NCBI RefSeq assembly: GCF_030651185.1
Contig: NZ_JAUSCJ010000012.1
Coordinates: 141,754 to 205,753 of the forward strand
Length of the DNA: 64,000 nucleotides
Direction: 5' to 3'
Source: Phenylobacterium sp.
GTDB lineage: Bacteria; Pseudomonadota; Alphaproteobacteria; Caulobacterales; Caulobacteraceae
Under the pieces are notes generated by a model. That model worked only from the letters and a program-made list of their open reading frames with translations, was not told the DNA's origin and ran no database searches. The translations under genes were made by a program, and so were the position numbers. How positions within the stretch are numbered: position 1 is the first letter of the stretch; each line of letters begins with the position of its first letter. Of this stretch, positions 22,657 through 31,400 are shown piece after piece.

Positions 22657-22797
22657 CCGGACGTTCCTGACTACTGACACGCGACGACGGGCCTGAGGCC
22701 GGCGCCGACCGGAGGGGCGAGCCCCAATTGAAGACCCGGCGGGCTCCAATTTCAAACCGAACCTGGGGTCGGCGGGGGCTCTTCAGGTCTTAGGCGG

Positions 22798-22815
22798 CCT
22801 ATACCATGGTATAGG
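22798..22815. promoter_or_regulatory. Perfect 18-bp palindrome, operator-like site B
   Basis: CCTATACCATGGTATAGG reads the same on both strands. It lies in the 182-base gap between the FixJ-type regulator gene and the receiver-only gene starting at 22656. Its centre CCATGG and overall form resemble the palindromes bound by FixJ/NarL-family regulators such as StyR. A related copy occurs at 22230-22247. Confidence 0.65.
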
Positions 22816-22838
22816 TGGGCCGCGGCCGACGGGCGGCG

Positions 22839-23465
22839 TCAGGGACCGTCCGGCGCGAGGCCCAGACGATCGGCCATACGGACCAGGTCGGCCACGGAGC
22901 GGGCCCCCATCTTGCGCATCACCTGGCCGCGATGGACCTTGACGGTGATCTCGCTGACCCCGATCTCGCCGGCGATCTGCTTGTTGAGGCGTCCGGTGGC
23001 CACCAGGCCCAGAACCTGGCGCTCGCGGGGCGTCAGGGCCTCGAACTTGCGCGTCAGTTCGGCGGCGGCGGCCTCGGCCTCGCGGCGCGCCCGATCCCGC
23101 GCGACCCCGACCGCCAGCGAGTCCAGCAGGTCCTGTTCCCGGAACGGCTTGGAGAGGAACTCCACCGCCCCGGCCTTCATGGCCCGCACCGACATCGGGA
23201 TGTCGCCGTGCCCGGTGATGAAGACGATCGGCAGGCGGATGTCGGCCCGCGCCAGCTCAGTCTGTAGATCAAGCCCGCTCTGACCCGGCAGGCGGACGTC
23301 CAGGATCAGACAGCAGGGCCCCTCCGGAAGCTTGCCGGCGAGGAACTCCGCCACCGAGCCGAACAGCCTGACCTGGAAGCCGACCGAGCGCAGCAGGCCC
23401 TCCAGCGACTCCCGGATCGAGATATCGTCATCGACGACGATGATGGTGGGCGGCGCCTCGCTCAT
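22839..23465 (-). CDS. FixJ-family response regulator with LuxR-type HTH
   Basis: A 208-residue transcription activator. The receiver domain spans residues 1-125 (acidic pocket VVDDD, phosphoacceptor Asp56 in LILDVRLPG, lysine in LSKPFREQDLL). A linker helix rich in alanine and glutamate leads to a LuxR-type HTH at about residues 140-200 (LTPRERQVLGLVATGRLNKQ, SEITVKVHRGQVMRKM). It overlaps the histidine kinase gene by four bases (ATGA), so the pair is surely cognate. The closest functional classes are FixJ, NodW and TodT. Confidence 0.94.
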   Translation of the reverse strand: MSEAPPTIIVVDDDISIRESLEGLLRSVGFQVRLFGSVAEFLAGKLPEGPCCLILDVRLPGQSGLDLQTELARADIRLPIVFITGHGDIPMSVRAMKAGAVEFLSKPFREQDLLDSLAVGVARDRARREAEAAAAELTRKFEALTPRERQVLGLVATGRLNKQIAGEIGVSEITVKVHRGQVMRKMGARSVADLVRMADRLGLAPDGP

Positions 23466-24808
23466 GCGGCGGCGAAGGCCGCGACGGGGAGGCAGAACCG
23501 GAACACCGCGCCGTGGGCCGAGGCCGGACCGGCCCAGAGCCGGCCGCCATGGGCTTCGACGATGGAGCGCGAGATCGGCAGGCCCAGGCCCACCCCGCCA
23601 TCCTTGGTGGTGAAGAAGTGTTCGAACAGGCGATTGCTGGTGGCGGGGTCCAGCCCGACCCCGCAGTCCTCGACCTCCACCAGGACCTCGCCCTCAGCCC
23701 TGAGCATGGACCGGACCTGCAGCAGGCGGGGCCGGTCATTGACGCCCTTCATCGCGTCCATGCCGTTGAGAATGAGGTTGAGCATCACCTGTTGCAGCTG
23801 AATCCTGTCTCCCCGCACCAGGGGAAGTCCCGACGCGAGATCTGTCGACACGCTCACCTGGGATCGCCGCCGCTCGTCGGCGGTGTAGAGCAGGACCTCC
23901 TCCGCCACCTCGTTCACGTCAAGGGGAGCGTCGTCGGTCCGGGACTTCGCGAGCAGCCCCCGGGTCCGGGCGACCACGCCGCTGGCGCGCTTGGCGTCAC
24001 GGCTCATGCGCTCAATGGCGGCCCTCACCTCGTCCAGGTCAGGTGGGTCGCGCGCCAGCCAACGCAGGGCGGCGTCGCCGTTGGTGATGATCGCCGCCAC
24101 CGGCTGATTGATCTCGTGGGCGATGGAGGACGCGAATTCCCCCACCGAAAGCAACCGCCCGGCCCTCGCCAGTTCCGCCTGAGCCTCGCGGGCGGCGTCC
24201 TCGGCGGTGAGCCGCGCGGCCTCGGCCGCCTTCAGCTGCGCCCGGTCCTCGGCCACAGACATGGCGAAGGCCAGTTCGCTGCCAAGCTCCGAGAACAGCT
24301 CCAGTTCCTTGGCCCCGAAGGCGTGAGGGCGGGAGGCGTAGACCAGGATGACGCCCACCACGCGTCCGTCGCGCCGGAAGGGCACCGTGACGCTCGACCG
24401 GATACCGAAGGGGCGGGCCCGCTCCCGCCAGGGCGCGAACAGGGGCTCCGTCAGCGCGTCGCGTATGATCAGGGACTCTCCGCTGCGGACGGCGCGGCCG
24501 GTGGGGCCATTGCCCTCGGGCCGGCTCTCGTCCCAGCTGAGGTTGATGCCGTCGAGATAGGCCAGGGCGGGCCCCGCCCCCGCCAGCAGGCGCACCGGCT
24601 TGCCCGGGTCGGACTCCGCCAGGCCCACCGCGGCGATGACGTATTCTTCCTGGGCGATGATCGCGCCGCAGATGCTGGCCACCAGGTCGTCGAGGGTCTG
24701 GAAGTGGATCAGGGCAGAGGACGAGCGCCCATAGGCCGCCAGCGCCCAGTTCAGTCGGCGAAGTTCGGCCTCGGTGTCCGTCAGGGCGTCGGCGGCGGCC
24801 CGGAGCAT
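23462..24808 (-). CDS. Soluble GAF-domain sensor histidine kinase
   Basis: A 448-residue kinase without membrane segments. Residues 25-185 form a GAF domain (PTGRAVRSGESLIIRDALTE, SSVTVPFRRDGRVVGVILVY), followed by an alanine/glutamate coiled coil, a HisKA dimerisation helix with the phospho-accepting His231 in FASSIAHEINQP, and a HATPase domain with N, G1 and G2 boxes (LNLILNGMDAM, VEDCGVGLD, GVGLGLPIS). The signal is presumably cytoplasmic, such as a small molecule or redox state. A GTG at 24850 with an AAGGA site is an alternative start. Its stop overlaps the start of the FixJ-type partner. Confidence 0.92.
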   Translation of the reverse strand: MLRAAADALTDTEAELRRLNWALAAYGRSSSALIHFQTLDDLVASICGAIIAQEEYVIAAVGLAESDPGKPVRLLAGAGPALAYLDGINLSWDESRPEGNGPTGRAVRSGESLIIRDALTEPLFAPWRERARPFGIRSSVTVPFRRDGRVVGVILVYASRPHAFGAKELELFSELGSELAFAMSVAEDRAQLKAAEAARLTAEDAAREAQAELARAGRLLSVGEFASSIAHEINQPVAAIITNGDAALRWLARDPPDLDEVRAAIERMSRDAKRASGVVARTRGLLAKSRTDDAPLDVNEVAEEVLLYTADERRRSQVSVSTDLASGLPLVRGDRIQLQQVMLNLILNGMDAMKGVNDRPRLLQVRSMLRAEGEVLVEVEDCGVGLDPATSNRLFEHFFTTKDGGVGLGLPISRSIVEAHGGRLWAGPASAHGAVFRFCLPVAAFAAA

Positions 24809-24999
24809 GCCATCATCGCCCGGGGTGTCTGCGCGCCCGTCCAACTCCACCCCCGGCCAATCCTTGTGCGCGACATCCGCCCTGAACCCGGGCGATTTCC
24901 AGACTCTCAGATCCGCGACCTTGCACCGCAGAGGATAACCTGAGGACTCAGCCGGTGAACAGGCCGCTTGTAGCAACCTGCACGAGCATACACCAACCG

Positions 25000-25728
25000 C
25001 TAACGCCGCTCGCCGCTCCGCCCCTTGAACCCGGTCGCCACCAGGTAGGTCTCGGAGCTGTCGGCGCGGCTGGCCTTGGGCTTCATGTTCTTCACCTCGG
25101 TGAAGTGGTGCTTGAGGTTGGCGATGACCAGCGAGGTCTCGCCGCCCTGGAAGGCCTTGGCGATGAAAGACCCGCCGGGCTTCAGCACGCTGATGGCGAA
25201 GTCCACGCCGATCTCGATCAGGCCCATGATCCGCAGGTGGTCGGTCTTGCGGTGGCCGACGGTATTGGGGGCCATGTCCGACAGCACCACGTCGGGCGGC
25301 CCGCCCAGCATCTGAATCAGCAGGGGACCGCAGGCAGGGTCGGTGAAGTCCATCTCGATGATCTGGGCCGGGGAGATGGGATCGACCGGCAGCAGGTCGA
25401 CGCCGACGATGCTGGTGACACCGCGCTCGACGGCCACCTGGGTCCAACCGCCGGGCGCAACACCAAGGTCGATGACCCGGATGCCCGGTTTCAGCAGGTG
25501 CAGGCGGTCGTCGAGTTCGGTCAGCTTGTAGGCCGCGCGCGAGCGGTAGCCGTGGGCTCTAGCCTTCGCGGCGAACGGGTCGTTGACCTGGCGCGACAGC
25601 CAGGCTTGCGACGAGGGCGTCCGCATCTTGGCGGTCTTCAGACGCGCGGGCTTGCCGCGGCCTTCCTCGGTGCCGCCCATGGGCGGCTTGACCATGCGCT
25701 TGCGGGCCGGGGGGAGTTCGTCGGTCAT
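25000..25728 (-). CDS. rlmE: 23S rRNA (uridine-2'-O-)-methyltransferase
   Basis: Methylates U2552 of 23S rRNA in the peptidyl-transferase A loop. The 242-residue protein has a basic N-terminal tail of about 45 residues, the K of the K-D-K-E tetrad in GYRSRAAYKLTELDD, SAM loop VIDLGVAPGGWTQVA, catalytic Asp in LSDMAPN, and the second Lys in FIAKAFQGG. The start overlaps the Ppx/GppA stop by four bases (ATGA), so the pair is one operon. Confidence 0.95.
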   Translation of the reverse strand: MTDELPPARKRMVKPPMGGTEEGRGKPARLKTAKMRTPSSQAWLSRQVNDPFAAKARAHGYRSRAAYKLTELDDRLHLLKPGIRVIDLGVAPGGWTQVAVERGVTSIVGVDLLPVDPISPAQIIEMDFTDPACGPLLIQMLGGPPDVVLSDMAPNTVGHRKTDHLRIMGLIEIGVDFAISVLKPGGSFIAKAFQGGETSLVIANLKHHFTEVKNMKPKASRADSSETYLVATGFKGRSGERR

Positions 25729-26849
25729 TCGGCGGCCTGGGGCATGGGTTTGCCGCGACGGCCGCGGCGGCGTTTGCGGCGGCGCCCGCCGCCGCTCTCG
25801 GACATCAGGGACATCAGGATGCCCTCGCGCAGGCCACGGTCGGCGACGCGGACGCGGGTGCAGGGCCAGAGCTCCTGCACGGCTTGGAGGATGGCGGCGC
25901 CGGCCAGGACCAGGTCGGAACGGTCGGGGCCGATGCAGGGCTGGTCGGCGCGCTGCTGGGCGGTGAGGCCGAGCAGCAGGTTGGCGGCGCCCTCGCACTC
26001 GTCCCGCGTCATCCAGATGCCGTCGACACGGGAGCGGTCATAGCGCGGCAGGCGCAGGTGCATGCCGGCCAGGCTGGTGATGGCGCCCGAGGTGCCGATC
26101 AGGTGGGCGCGGTCCTCATCGAAGATCGGGCGCAGCGGGTCGGCGTGGCGGAAGGCGGCCAGGTCAAGCTTCACCCGGTCGACCATGGCGCGGAACCAGG
26201 CCTGCGTGGGCTCCTCCCCCTCCGGAAACTGCTCGGCCAGGGTGACGACGCCGATGGGGATGGAGAGCCAGGCCTTGATGGGCAGTTTCGAGGCCACGAA
26301 GGTGCTCAGGTCCCCGCCCAGGCCCTCGCCCTTGAGATCCACCCAGGAGAGCTCGGTGGAGCCGCCGCCGACGTCCACCACCAGGGCGGCGTCGGCGGTG
26401 CGGTCCAGCAGGTTGAGGCAGCCGGCGACGGAGAGCTGGGCCTCCTCGCGGGGCGCTATGATCTGCAGGCGAAGGCCGGTCTCCTCGAAGACGCGGTCGA
26501 TGAATTCCTGGCCGTTCTCGGCCATGCGACAGGCCTGGGTAGCGATGGCCTTGAGCTTGACGACTCGGCGGCGGCGGACCTTCTCGGCGCTGATCTTCAG
26601 GGCGGCCATGGCGCGTTCCATGGCGGCTTCCGACAGCCGTCCGCTGGCGCTGAGCCCCTCGCCCAGCCGCACGATGCGCGAATAGGCCTCCACCACGCGG
26701 AAGCTCTTGCCCGACGGCGTGGCGATCAGAAGCCGGCAGTTGTTGGTGCCAAGGTCGAGGGCGCCATAGCAGGGCGCATCACTCCCCGACCTGTCCCGGC
26801 CATCCCGCATGGCGCCGGGCGCAGACGCGCTTCCAGCCTGATCGCTCAT
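25725..26849 (-). CDS. Ppx/GppA-family phosphatase
   Basis: A 374-residue member of the ASKHA superfamily that hydrolyses exopolyphosphate or pppGpp. The phosphate-1 motif YGALDLGTNNCRLLIA and phosphate-2 motif VVDVGGGSTEL are intact, with adenosine-region residues GTSGAITSLAG. It is shorter than Ppx with an HD domain, and ends in a basic tail (GGGRRRKRRRGRRG). It may tune stringent-response nucleotides; which substrate dominates is not clear. Co-operonic with rlmE. Confidence 0.92.
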   Translation of the reverse strand: MSDQAGSASAPGAMRDGRDRSGSDAPCYGALDLGTNNCRLLIATPSGKSFRVVEAYSRIVRLGEGLSASGRLSEAAMERAMAALKISAEKVRRRRVVKLKAIATQACRMAENGQEFIDRVFEETGLRLQIIAPREEAQLSVAGCLNLLDRTADAALVVDVGGGSTELSWVDLKGEGLGGDLSTFVASKLPIKAWLSIPIGVVTLAEQFPEGEEPTQAWFRAMVDRVKLDLAAFRHADPLRPIFDEDRAHLIGTSGAITSLAGMHLRLPRYDRSRVDGIWMTRDECEGAANLLLGLTAQQRADQPCIGPDRSDLVLAGAAILQAVQELWPCTRVRVADRGLREGILMSLMSESGGGRRRKRRRGRRGKPMPQAAE

Positions 26850-27077
26850 TCAGGCGCCCGGAAAGCGCGTAGACCAAGAGGGGGAAACACGCATCGCGTG
26901 TTTCTGCGCGCCTCAGACATGGACCAACCTTAAGTCCTTCGCAGACACCGGTACGGGCGCCTCGTTTCAAGGCGACTGTAGCAAGACCATTCGCCTGCCG
27001 GAAGGCGCGCTCTTGAACACGGGCGCGTGAGCGTTACGTTCACCTCCCAGTTAGGTACGACGGTGTAGATTCTGTTC

Positions 27078-27464
27078 ATGGACGCTCGACTCGCAAAGCC
27101 AAACGCTGGCCACCTGCCCAACCCCGCGGCGATCGCGGACGTTCGGCTGGCCAAGTTCGCCATCGGCGATGTTGTGAAGCATCGCGTGTTCGCGTTCCGC
27201 GGCGTGATTTTCGACGTCGATCCCACCTTCGCCAATACCGAGGAGTGGTGGCAGTCGATCCCGGAGCATATCCGGCCCCGCAAGGACCAGCCGTTCTACC
27301 ATCTGCTGGCCGAGAACGACGATAACTCCTACGTCGCCTATGTTTCCGAGCAGAACCTGCTGCCCGACGACAGCGGCGAGCCGGTGGGCCACCCGCAGGC
27401 GCCGCTGATCTTCGAATCCTTCGCCGAGGGCCACTACACGCTGCGGCCGCGCATCAGCCACTAA
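27078..27464 (+). CDS. hspQ: Heat shock protein HspQ
   Basis: A 128-residue hemimethylated-DNA-binding/YccV-like protein. KFAIGDVVKHRVFAFRGVIF, DVDPTF, PFYHLLAE and YVSEQNLLPDD follow the family closely. In Escherichia coli HspQ (YccV) stimulates degradation of denatured DnaA and acts as a Lon specificity enhancer. A ~25-residue N-terminal extension is present. The start at 27078 has only a weak ribosome-binding site. Confidence 0.93.
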   Translation: MDARLAKPNAGHLPNPAAIADVRLAKFAIGDVVKHRVFAFRGVIFDVDPTFANTEEWWQSIPEHIRPRKDQPFYHLLAENDDNSYVAYVSEQNLLPDDSGEPVGHPQAPLIFESFAEGHYTLRPRISH

Positions 27465-27473
27465 GGCACGGCG

Positions 27474-27491
27474 GGGGCGCTTTCGCGCCCC
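27474..27491 (+). terminator. Hairpin after hspQ
   Basis: GGGGCGC TTTC GCGCCCC, a perfect 7-bp stem with four-base loop, 10 bases after the hspQ stop. No T-run follows. Confidence 0.5.
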
Positions 27492-27575
27492 ACGACGCAA
27501 GGTTTTCGCGGACGACCCCCGAAAAGCGGCGCAGTTCGAACGGAACTTCCAGTCGATTGGCTCCATTCTGGGGCC

Positions 27576-28433
27576 ATGAGCGCTGACGGCCCGCCCCCAG
27601 GCACACGGTCCGACTGGACCATCGACCAGGACTGGCAGTCCTATACCCCGGCTGAGCACCAGGTCTGGATGACCCTCTATGAGCGGCAATCCAGGCTGTT
27701 GCCGGGCCGGGCCTGCGACGCCTTCCTGCACGGCCTGGACGCGCTCGATCTGCATCGCGGCGGCATTCCCGACTTCTCGCGGATCAACGCGGAACTGAAC
27801 CGACTGACCGGCTGGAGCGTGGTCGCCGTCCCGGGCCTCGTGCCCGACGCGGTGTTCTTCGAACACCTGGCCAACCGCCGGTTCCCGGCCGGCCGGTTCA
27901 TCCGCAGGCCCGCCCAACTCGACTACCTGCAGGAACCGGACATCTTCCACGACGTATTCGGCCACGTGCCGATGCTGACCGATCCGACCTTCGCCGACTA
28001 TATGCAGGCCTACGGCGAGGGCGGCCTGCGCGCTCTGGACCGGGGCCAGCTGCACAACCTGGCGCGGCTCTACTGGTACACCGTCGAGTTCGGGCTGCTG
28101 GACACCCTGCAGGGCCTGCGGATCTACGGCGCGGGCATCGTCTCGTCGCACGCGGAGTCGCTCTTCGCCCTCGACGACCCCTCCCCCAACCGCCTGGGGT
28201 TCGATCTGGAGCGGGTGATGCGCACCCCCTACCGGATCGACGACTTCCAGCAGGTCTATTTCGTGATCCCGTCGCTGCAGGCCCTGCTGGACGCCACCCT
28301 GCAGGACTTCGAGGCGCTGTATGGGCGCTTGGCCCTGTCGGGTGACATTCCCATCGCGGCGATCGAGCCGGGGGATCAAGCGTTCACCCGGGGAACGCAG
28401 GCCTACGCGGCGGCCAAGGCTAAGATGGCATGA
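27576..28433 (+). CDS. phhA: Phenylalanine 4-monooxygenase
   Basis: Hydroxylates phenylalanine to tyrosine using tetrahydropterin and iron. The 285-residue monomeric bacterial form has the two iron histidines in PDIFHDVFGHVPML and the iron glutamate in YWYTVEFGL. PIRVDDF-like PYRIDDFQQVYFVIPS closes the catalytic core. The N-terminal regulatory ACT domain of animal enzymes is absent, as normal in bacteria. It stands alone here, with no pterin carbinolamine dehydratase beside it. Confidence 0.96.
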   Translation: MSADGPPPGTRSDWTIDQDWQSYTPAEHQVWMTLYERQSRLLPGRACDAFLHGLDALDLHRGGIPDFSRINAELNRLTGWSVVAVPGLVPDAVFFEHLANRRFPAGRFIRRPAQLDYLQEPDIFHDVFGHVPMLTDPTFADYMQAYGEGGLRALDRGQLHNLARLYWYTVEFGLLDTLQGLRIYGAGIVSSHAESLFALDDPSPNRLGFDLERVMRTPYRIDDFQQVYFVIPSLQALLDATLQDFEALYGRLALSGDIPIAAIEPGDQAFTRGTQAYAAAKAKMA

Positions 28434-28439
28434 TCGGCC

Positions 28440-28467
28440 CGGCCGCTGCGCTGCGGCCGGGATGACG
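28440..28467. repeat. Partial copy of the dispersed inverted-repeat element
   Basis: The stretch CCGCTGCGCTGCGGCCGGGATGACG type sequence (given here as GCTGCGGCCGGGATGACG plus a few bases on its left) equals the right arm of the elements at 20281 and 52301. The left arm is missing. It lies between the convergent phhA and tamB genes. Confidence 0.7.
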
Positions 28468-28481
28468 GAGCGGGTTCCGCA

Positions 28482-31400
28482 TCAGTAGTCCTTGCGCCAC
28501 CGCACGGCCAGCTTGCCGTCCCCCTGGCTGGCGAGCTTGGAGATGATGGACAGGTTCTTGCGGACGCGCCACTCCACCTGGGCCGAGGGGCCTTCGCGGC
28601 CGCCGCCGGTCAATTCCAGATAGACGTCTTCGGTCAGATACTTGCCGCCAGAAATTGTCATGCCGCTTTCGCCGCCGCCGCCGACCGCCAGGCGATCGAG
28701 ACCGGCGAAGGTCCGCAGGTTGCCGATGACGTCAAAGCCGCCACCGCCCGCCAGGGAGGAAAGCGCCGAGGCCAGTTGCGCGGCTTCGAGCGGCGACAGT
28801 TGCGACGCCGAGCGGCCAAACAGCACGTTCGACAGCACCTCGTCATTGGGCAGGGTGGGCGTCGAGGACAGGGTGATCTCGGGCTTGGCCGCCGTGCCGC
28901 GGATGCTGACCACAGCCGTCAGCGAGGGGTCATCGCGGGTGGCCGAGAGGCTGAGGCGGATGTCCCTGGGCGAGGTGGCCAGATAGACCACGCCACGCTC
29001 GTCGAACTCGAACCGCTTGCCGGCGAAGTCGTAGTCGCCGCGCACGACACGGGCCACCCCAGAGAGCACCGGCCGGTTGGTCGTCCCGCCGACATGGGCG
29101 TCAAGGGACAGCTCCACGTCCAGGCCACGCCCGCGCAGATAGATCCGACGCGGCGCCGTCAGGGTGACATCGAGATTCACGCTCAGCCCCTGCCGGGCGA
29201 CGGCCTGCTGGGCGGCGCGCAGGTCGACCGGCTTGTTGACCTCGATCACGTCCATGGGGACGACGCCGGAGGGGGTGGGCGTGCGGGCCGAGACATCGGC
29301 GCGTTCCACCAGCAGTTTGCCCGCCAGGCGAACCTTCCCCGCGACATCGCGGTCCAGGGTGACCTGGCCGCTGGCCGCGGCGGTGGCCTGGTCGTTGTCG
29401 ATCAGCCGGAAGCCGGTGAGGTCGAGCTTGAACGTGCTGACCCCATCCTGGCTGATCCGGCCGGAGCCCGTGGCCGAACCGCCGTGGCCGTCCGCGCCGG
29501 TGGCGCGGGTGACGTTGATCACATTGTCGGTCAGGGTGGCGCGCAGGATTACGTTGCGCAGGGTCAGGCCGGTGGCGCCGTCGGAGAACCGGCCGTCGTC
29601 CACCGAAGCCTCGCCCCGGGTCCGGACGTCGTTCAGCGTCCCGCCCAGGGTCCCATCCAGCCGCACGTGGCCTGCCAGCTCCCGCTCGCCGCCGACCAGC
29701 AGGTCCCAGAGCGGCTTGACCTCGCCGTCGGCGAAGACCCGGCCGCGGATGGGCTTCTGGCGGTTGATGGCGACGCGGAACGGGGCGGCCGAGGCCTCCG
29801 CCGGCAGGACCAGGTTGGCGGTGGCCTTCAGCCCGCCGGTGTTGGTGAAGTCGGCGTCGATGGTCATGCTGCTGTCGGCCAGGCGGGCTTTCAGCACCCC
29901 ATCCAGGCCTTGGGAGACATCGGAGCCCTTGGCGCGGGCGTCGTCCAGTTTGGCGTCGAGGGTCCCGTCCAGGCGCGCGCCCTTGCCGGCCAGGTTGAGG
30001 TCGGCGTCGATCTTGCCGGTGAGGTCCTCGTTGAACAGGCCCAGACCCAGTTGACGCAGCTGGGCGCGGACTTGGGCGGTGTCGCCGACCAGACGGCCGT
30101 CCAGCTCGATCTCGCCGCCGTCGGACGCCGCCAGGCGCAGGCGTGCGCTGCGCTCCGGACCGCCGACCTTGATGACCGCGGTCTCCAGGGTGCGCAGGTC
30201 GCGGCTGCCATAGCGGCCCATGCCGTCGAAGGCGATCACGTAGCCGGGCTTGGCCCCGGTGATCACGCCCTTGCCGTTGAAGCCCCAGGGGCCGTTGCTC
30301 GACGCGCCCTTGACGTCGGCCGCATAGGGCAATCGGTCGAGGGGGCCGTCGGCGGTGACCCGGCCGGTGCTGACGGCGACGCGGGATCCCGGCAGGACGG
30401 CGTTCACGGCCCGCAGATCGAGGCTGGCGCGAGGGCCGCCCGAGGCGTCGATGATCTTCACGGCCCCGGTCACCTGACCCGCGGCCAGGAAGGCGCCCTT
30501 GGAGAGCGTAATCTTCAGGTCGGCGGACGACGGTGCGGACCGGCGCAAGGCCAGGGCGCCTGACGCCTTCAGGCCGCCGGCGTCGATGGCGACATCGCTC
30601 AGGTCGACGCCGCCCTGCGGGAAGCGGAAGGCGGCCTTGCCGACCGCCGGGCCGTAGGTACTGGTGGCGGCCAGGGTCACCAGACCGCTGGAGCCGTCGG
30701 GGCGGCGCATGAAGGTCAGGGTCATGTGCGCGGCCTCCAGCGGCAGGCGCGGCACGTCCAGGGCGTCGAAATCGGCCAGCAGGTCGGCGCGGGGTTCGCC
30801 GAGCGTGCCGGTGATCGCGCCGGAACCCCTGGCCTTGCCCGTGATCTCCACGGGGCCGGCGCGGAACGGGCCGTCGGCGGACCAGTCCAGCTTGAACTTC
30901 AAGGCGCCGTCTTCCAGCACCCCGGCGCTGGAGGCCTTCACGGCGGCCCCGTTGAGCACGGCGCTGGCCAGGGAGATCTTGCCGCTCTGGATATTGCCCT
31001 TGGCCGACAGGCTGGGGGCCGCGCCCAGCAGCCGGTCGAGTTCGGCAAAGCCGGAGGCGAACCCGGCGCCCTTGGCGTCGGCCGACAGGGTCCAGGGTTT
31101 GCCGGGGCCGCCTTGGGTGGCGCTCCAGGTGGCCGAGGCCGAGCCCTTGGCGCCGGTCCTGGCGGCCGCGAGGTTGGAAACCTCGGCGCGGCCCTTGAAG
31201 TTGAGGCCGCCGATCAGGCCCCGGCCGCCGCTGGCCTGGACCTTCAAGCCCGCGCCCGTCGCCTGCAGATCGCGCAGGGAGAGGCGTCCGTCGGCCAGCC
31301 GCTGGGCATCGAAGCTGACGCTGGGTTTGGCGCCGAGGATGGCGGCGAGCACGCCGGTCCCCTGCCCGCCCGCGCCGGTGGCCTGCCCCTTCACGCCCAG

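Noticed and set aside
27000..27077. Possible heat-shock (sigma-32) promoter before hspQ, from CTTGAAC
   Set aside because: No CCCCAT-type -10 element is found at the right distance.
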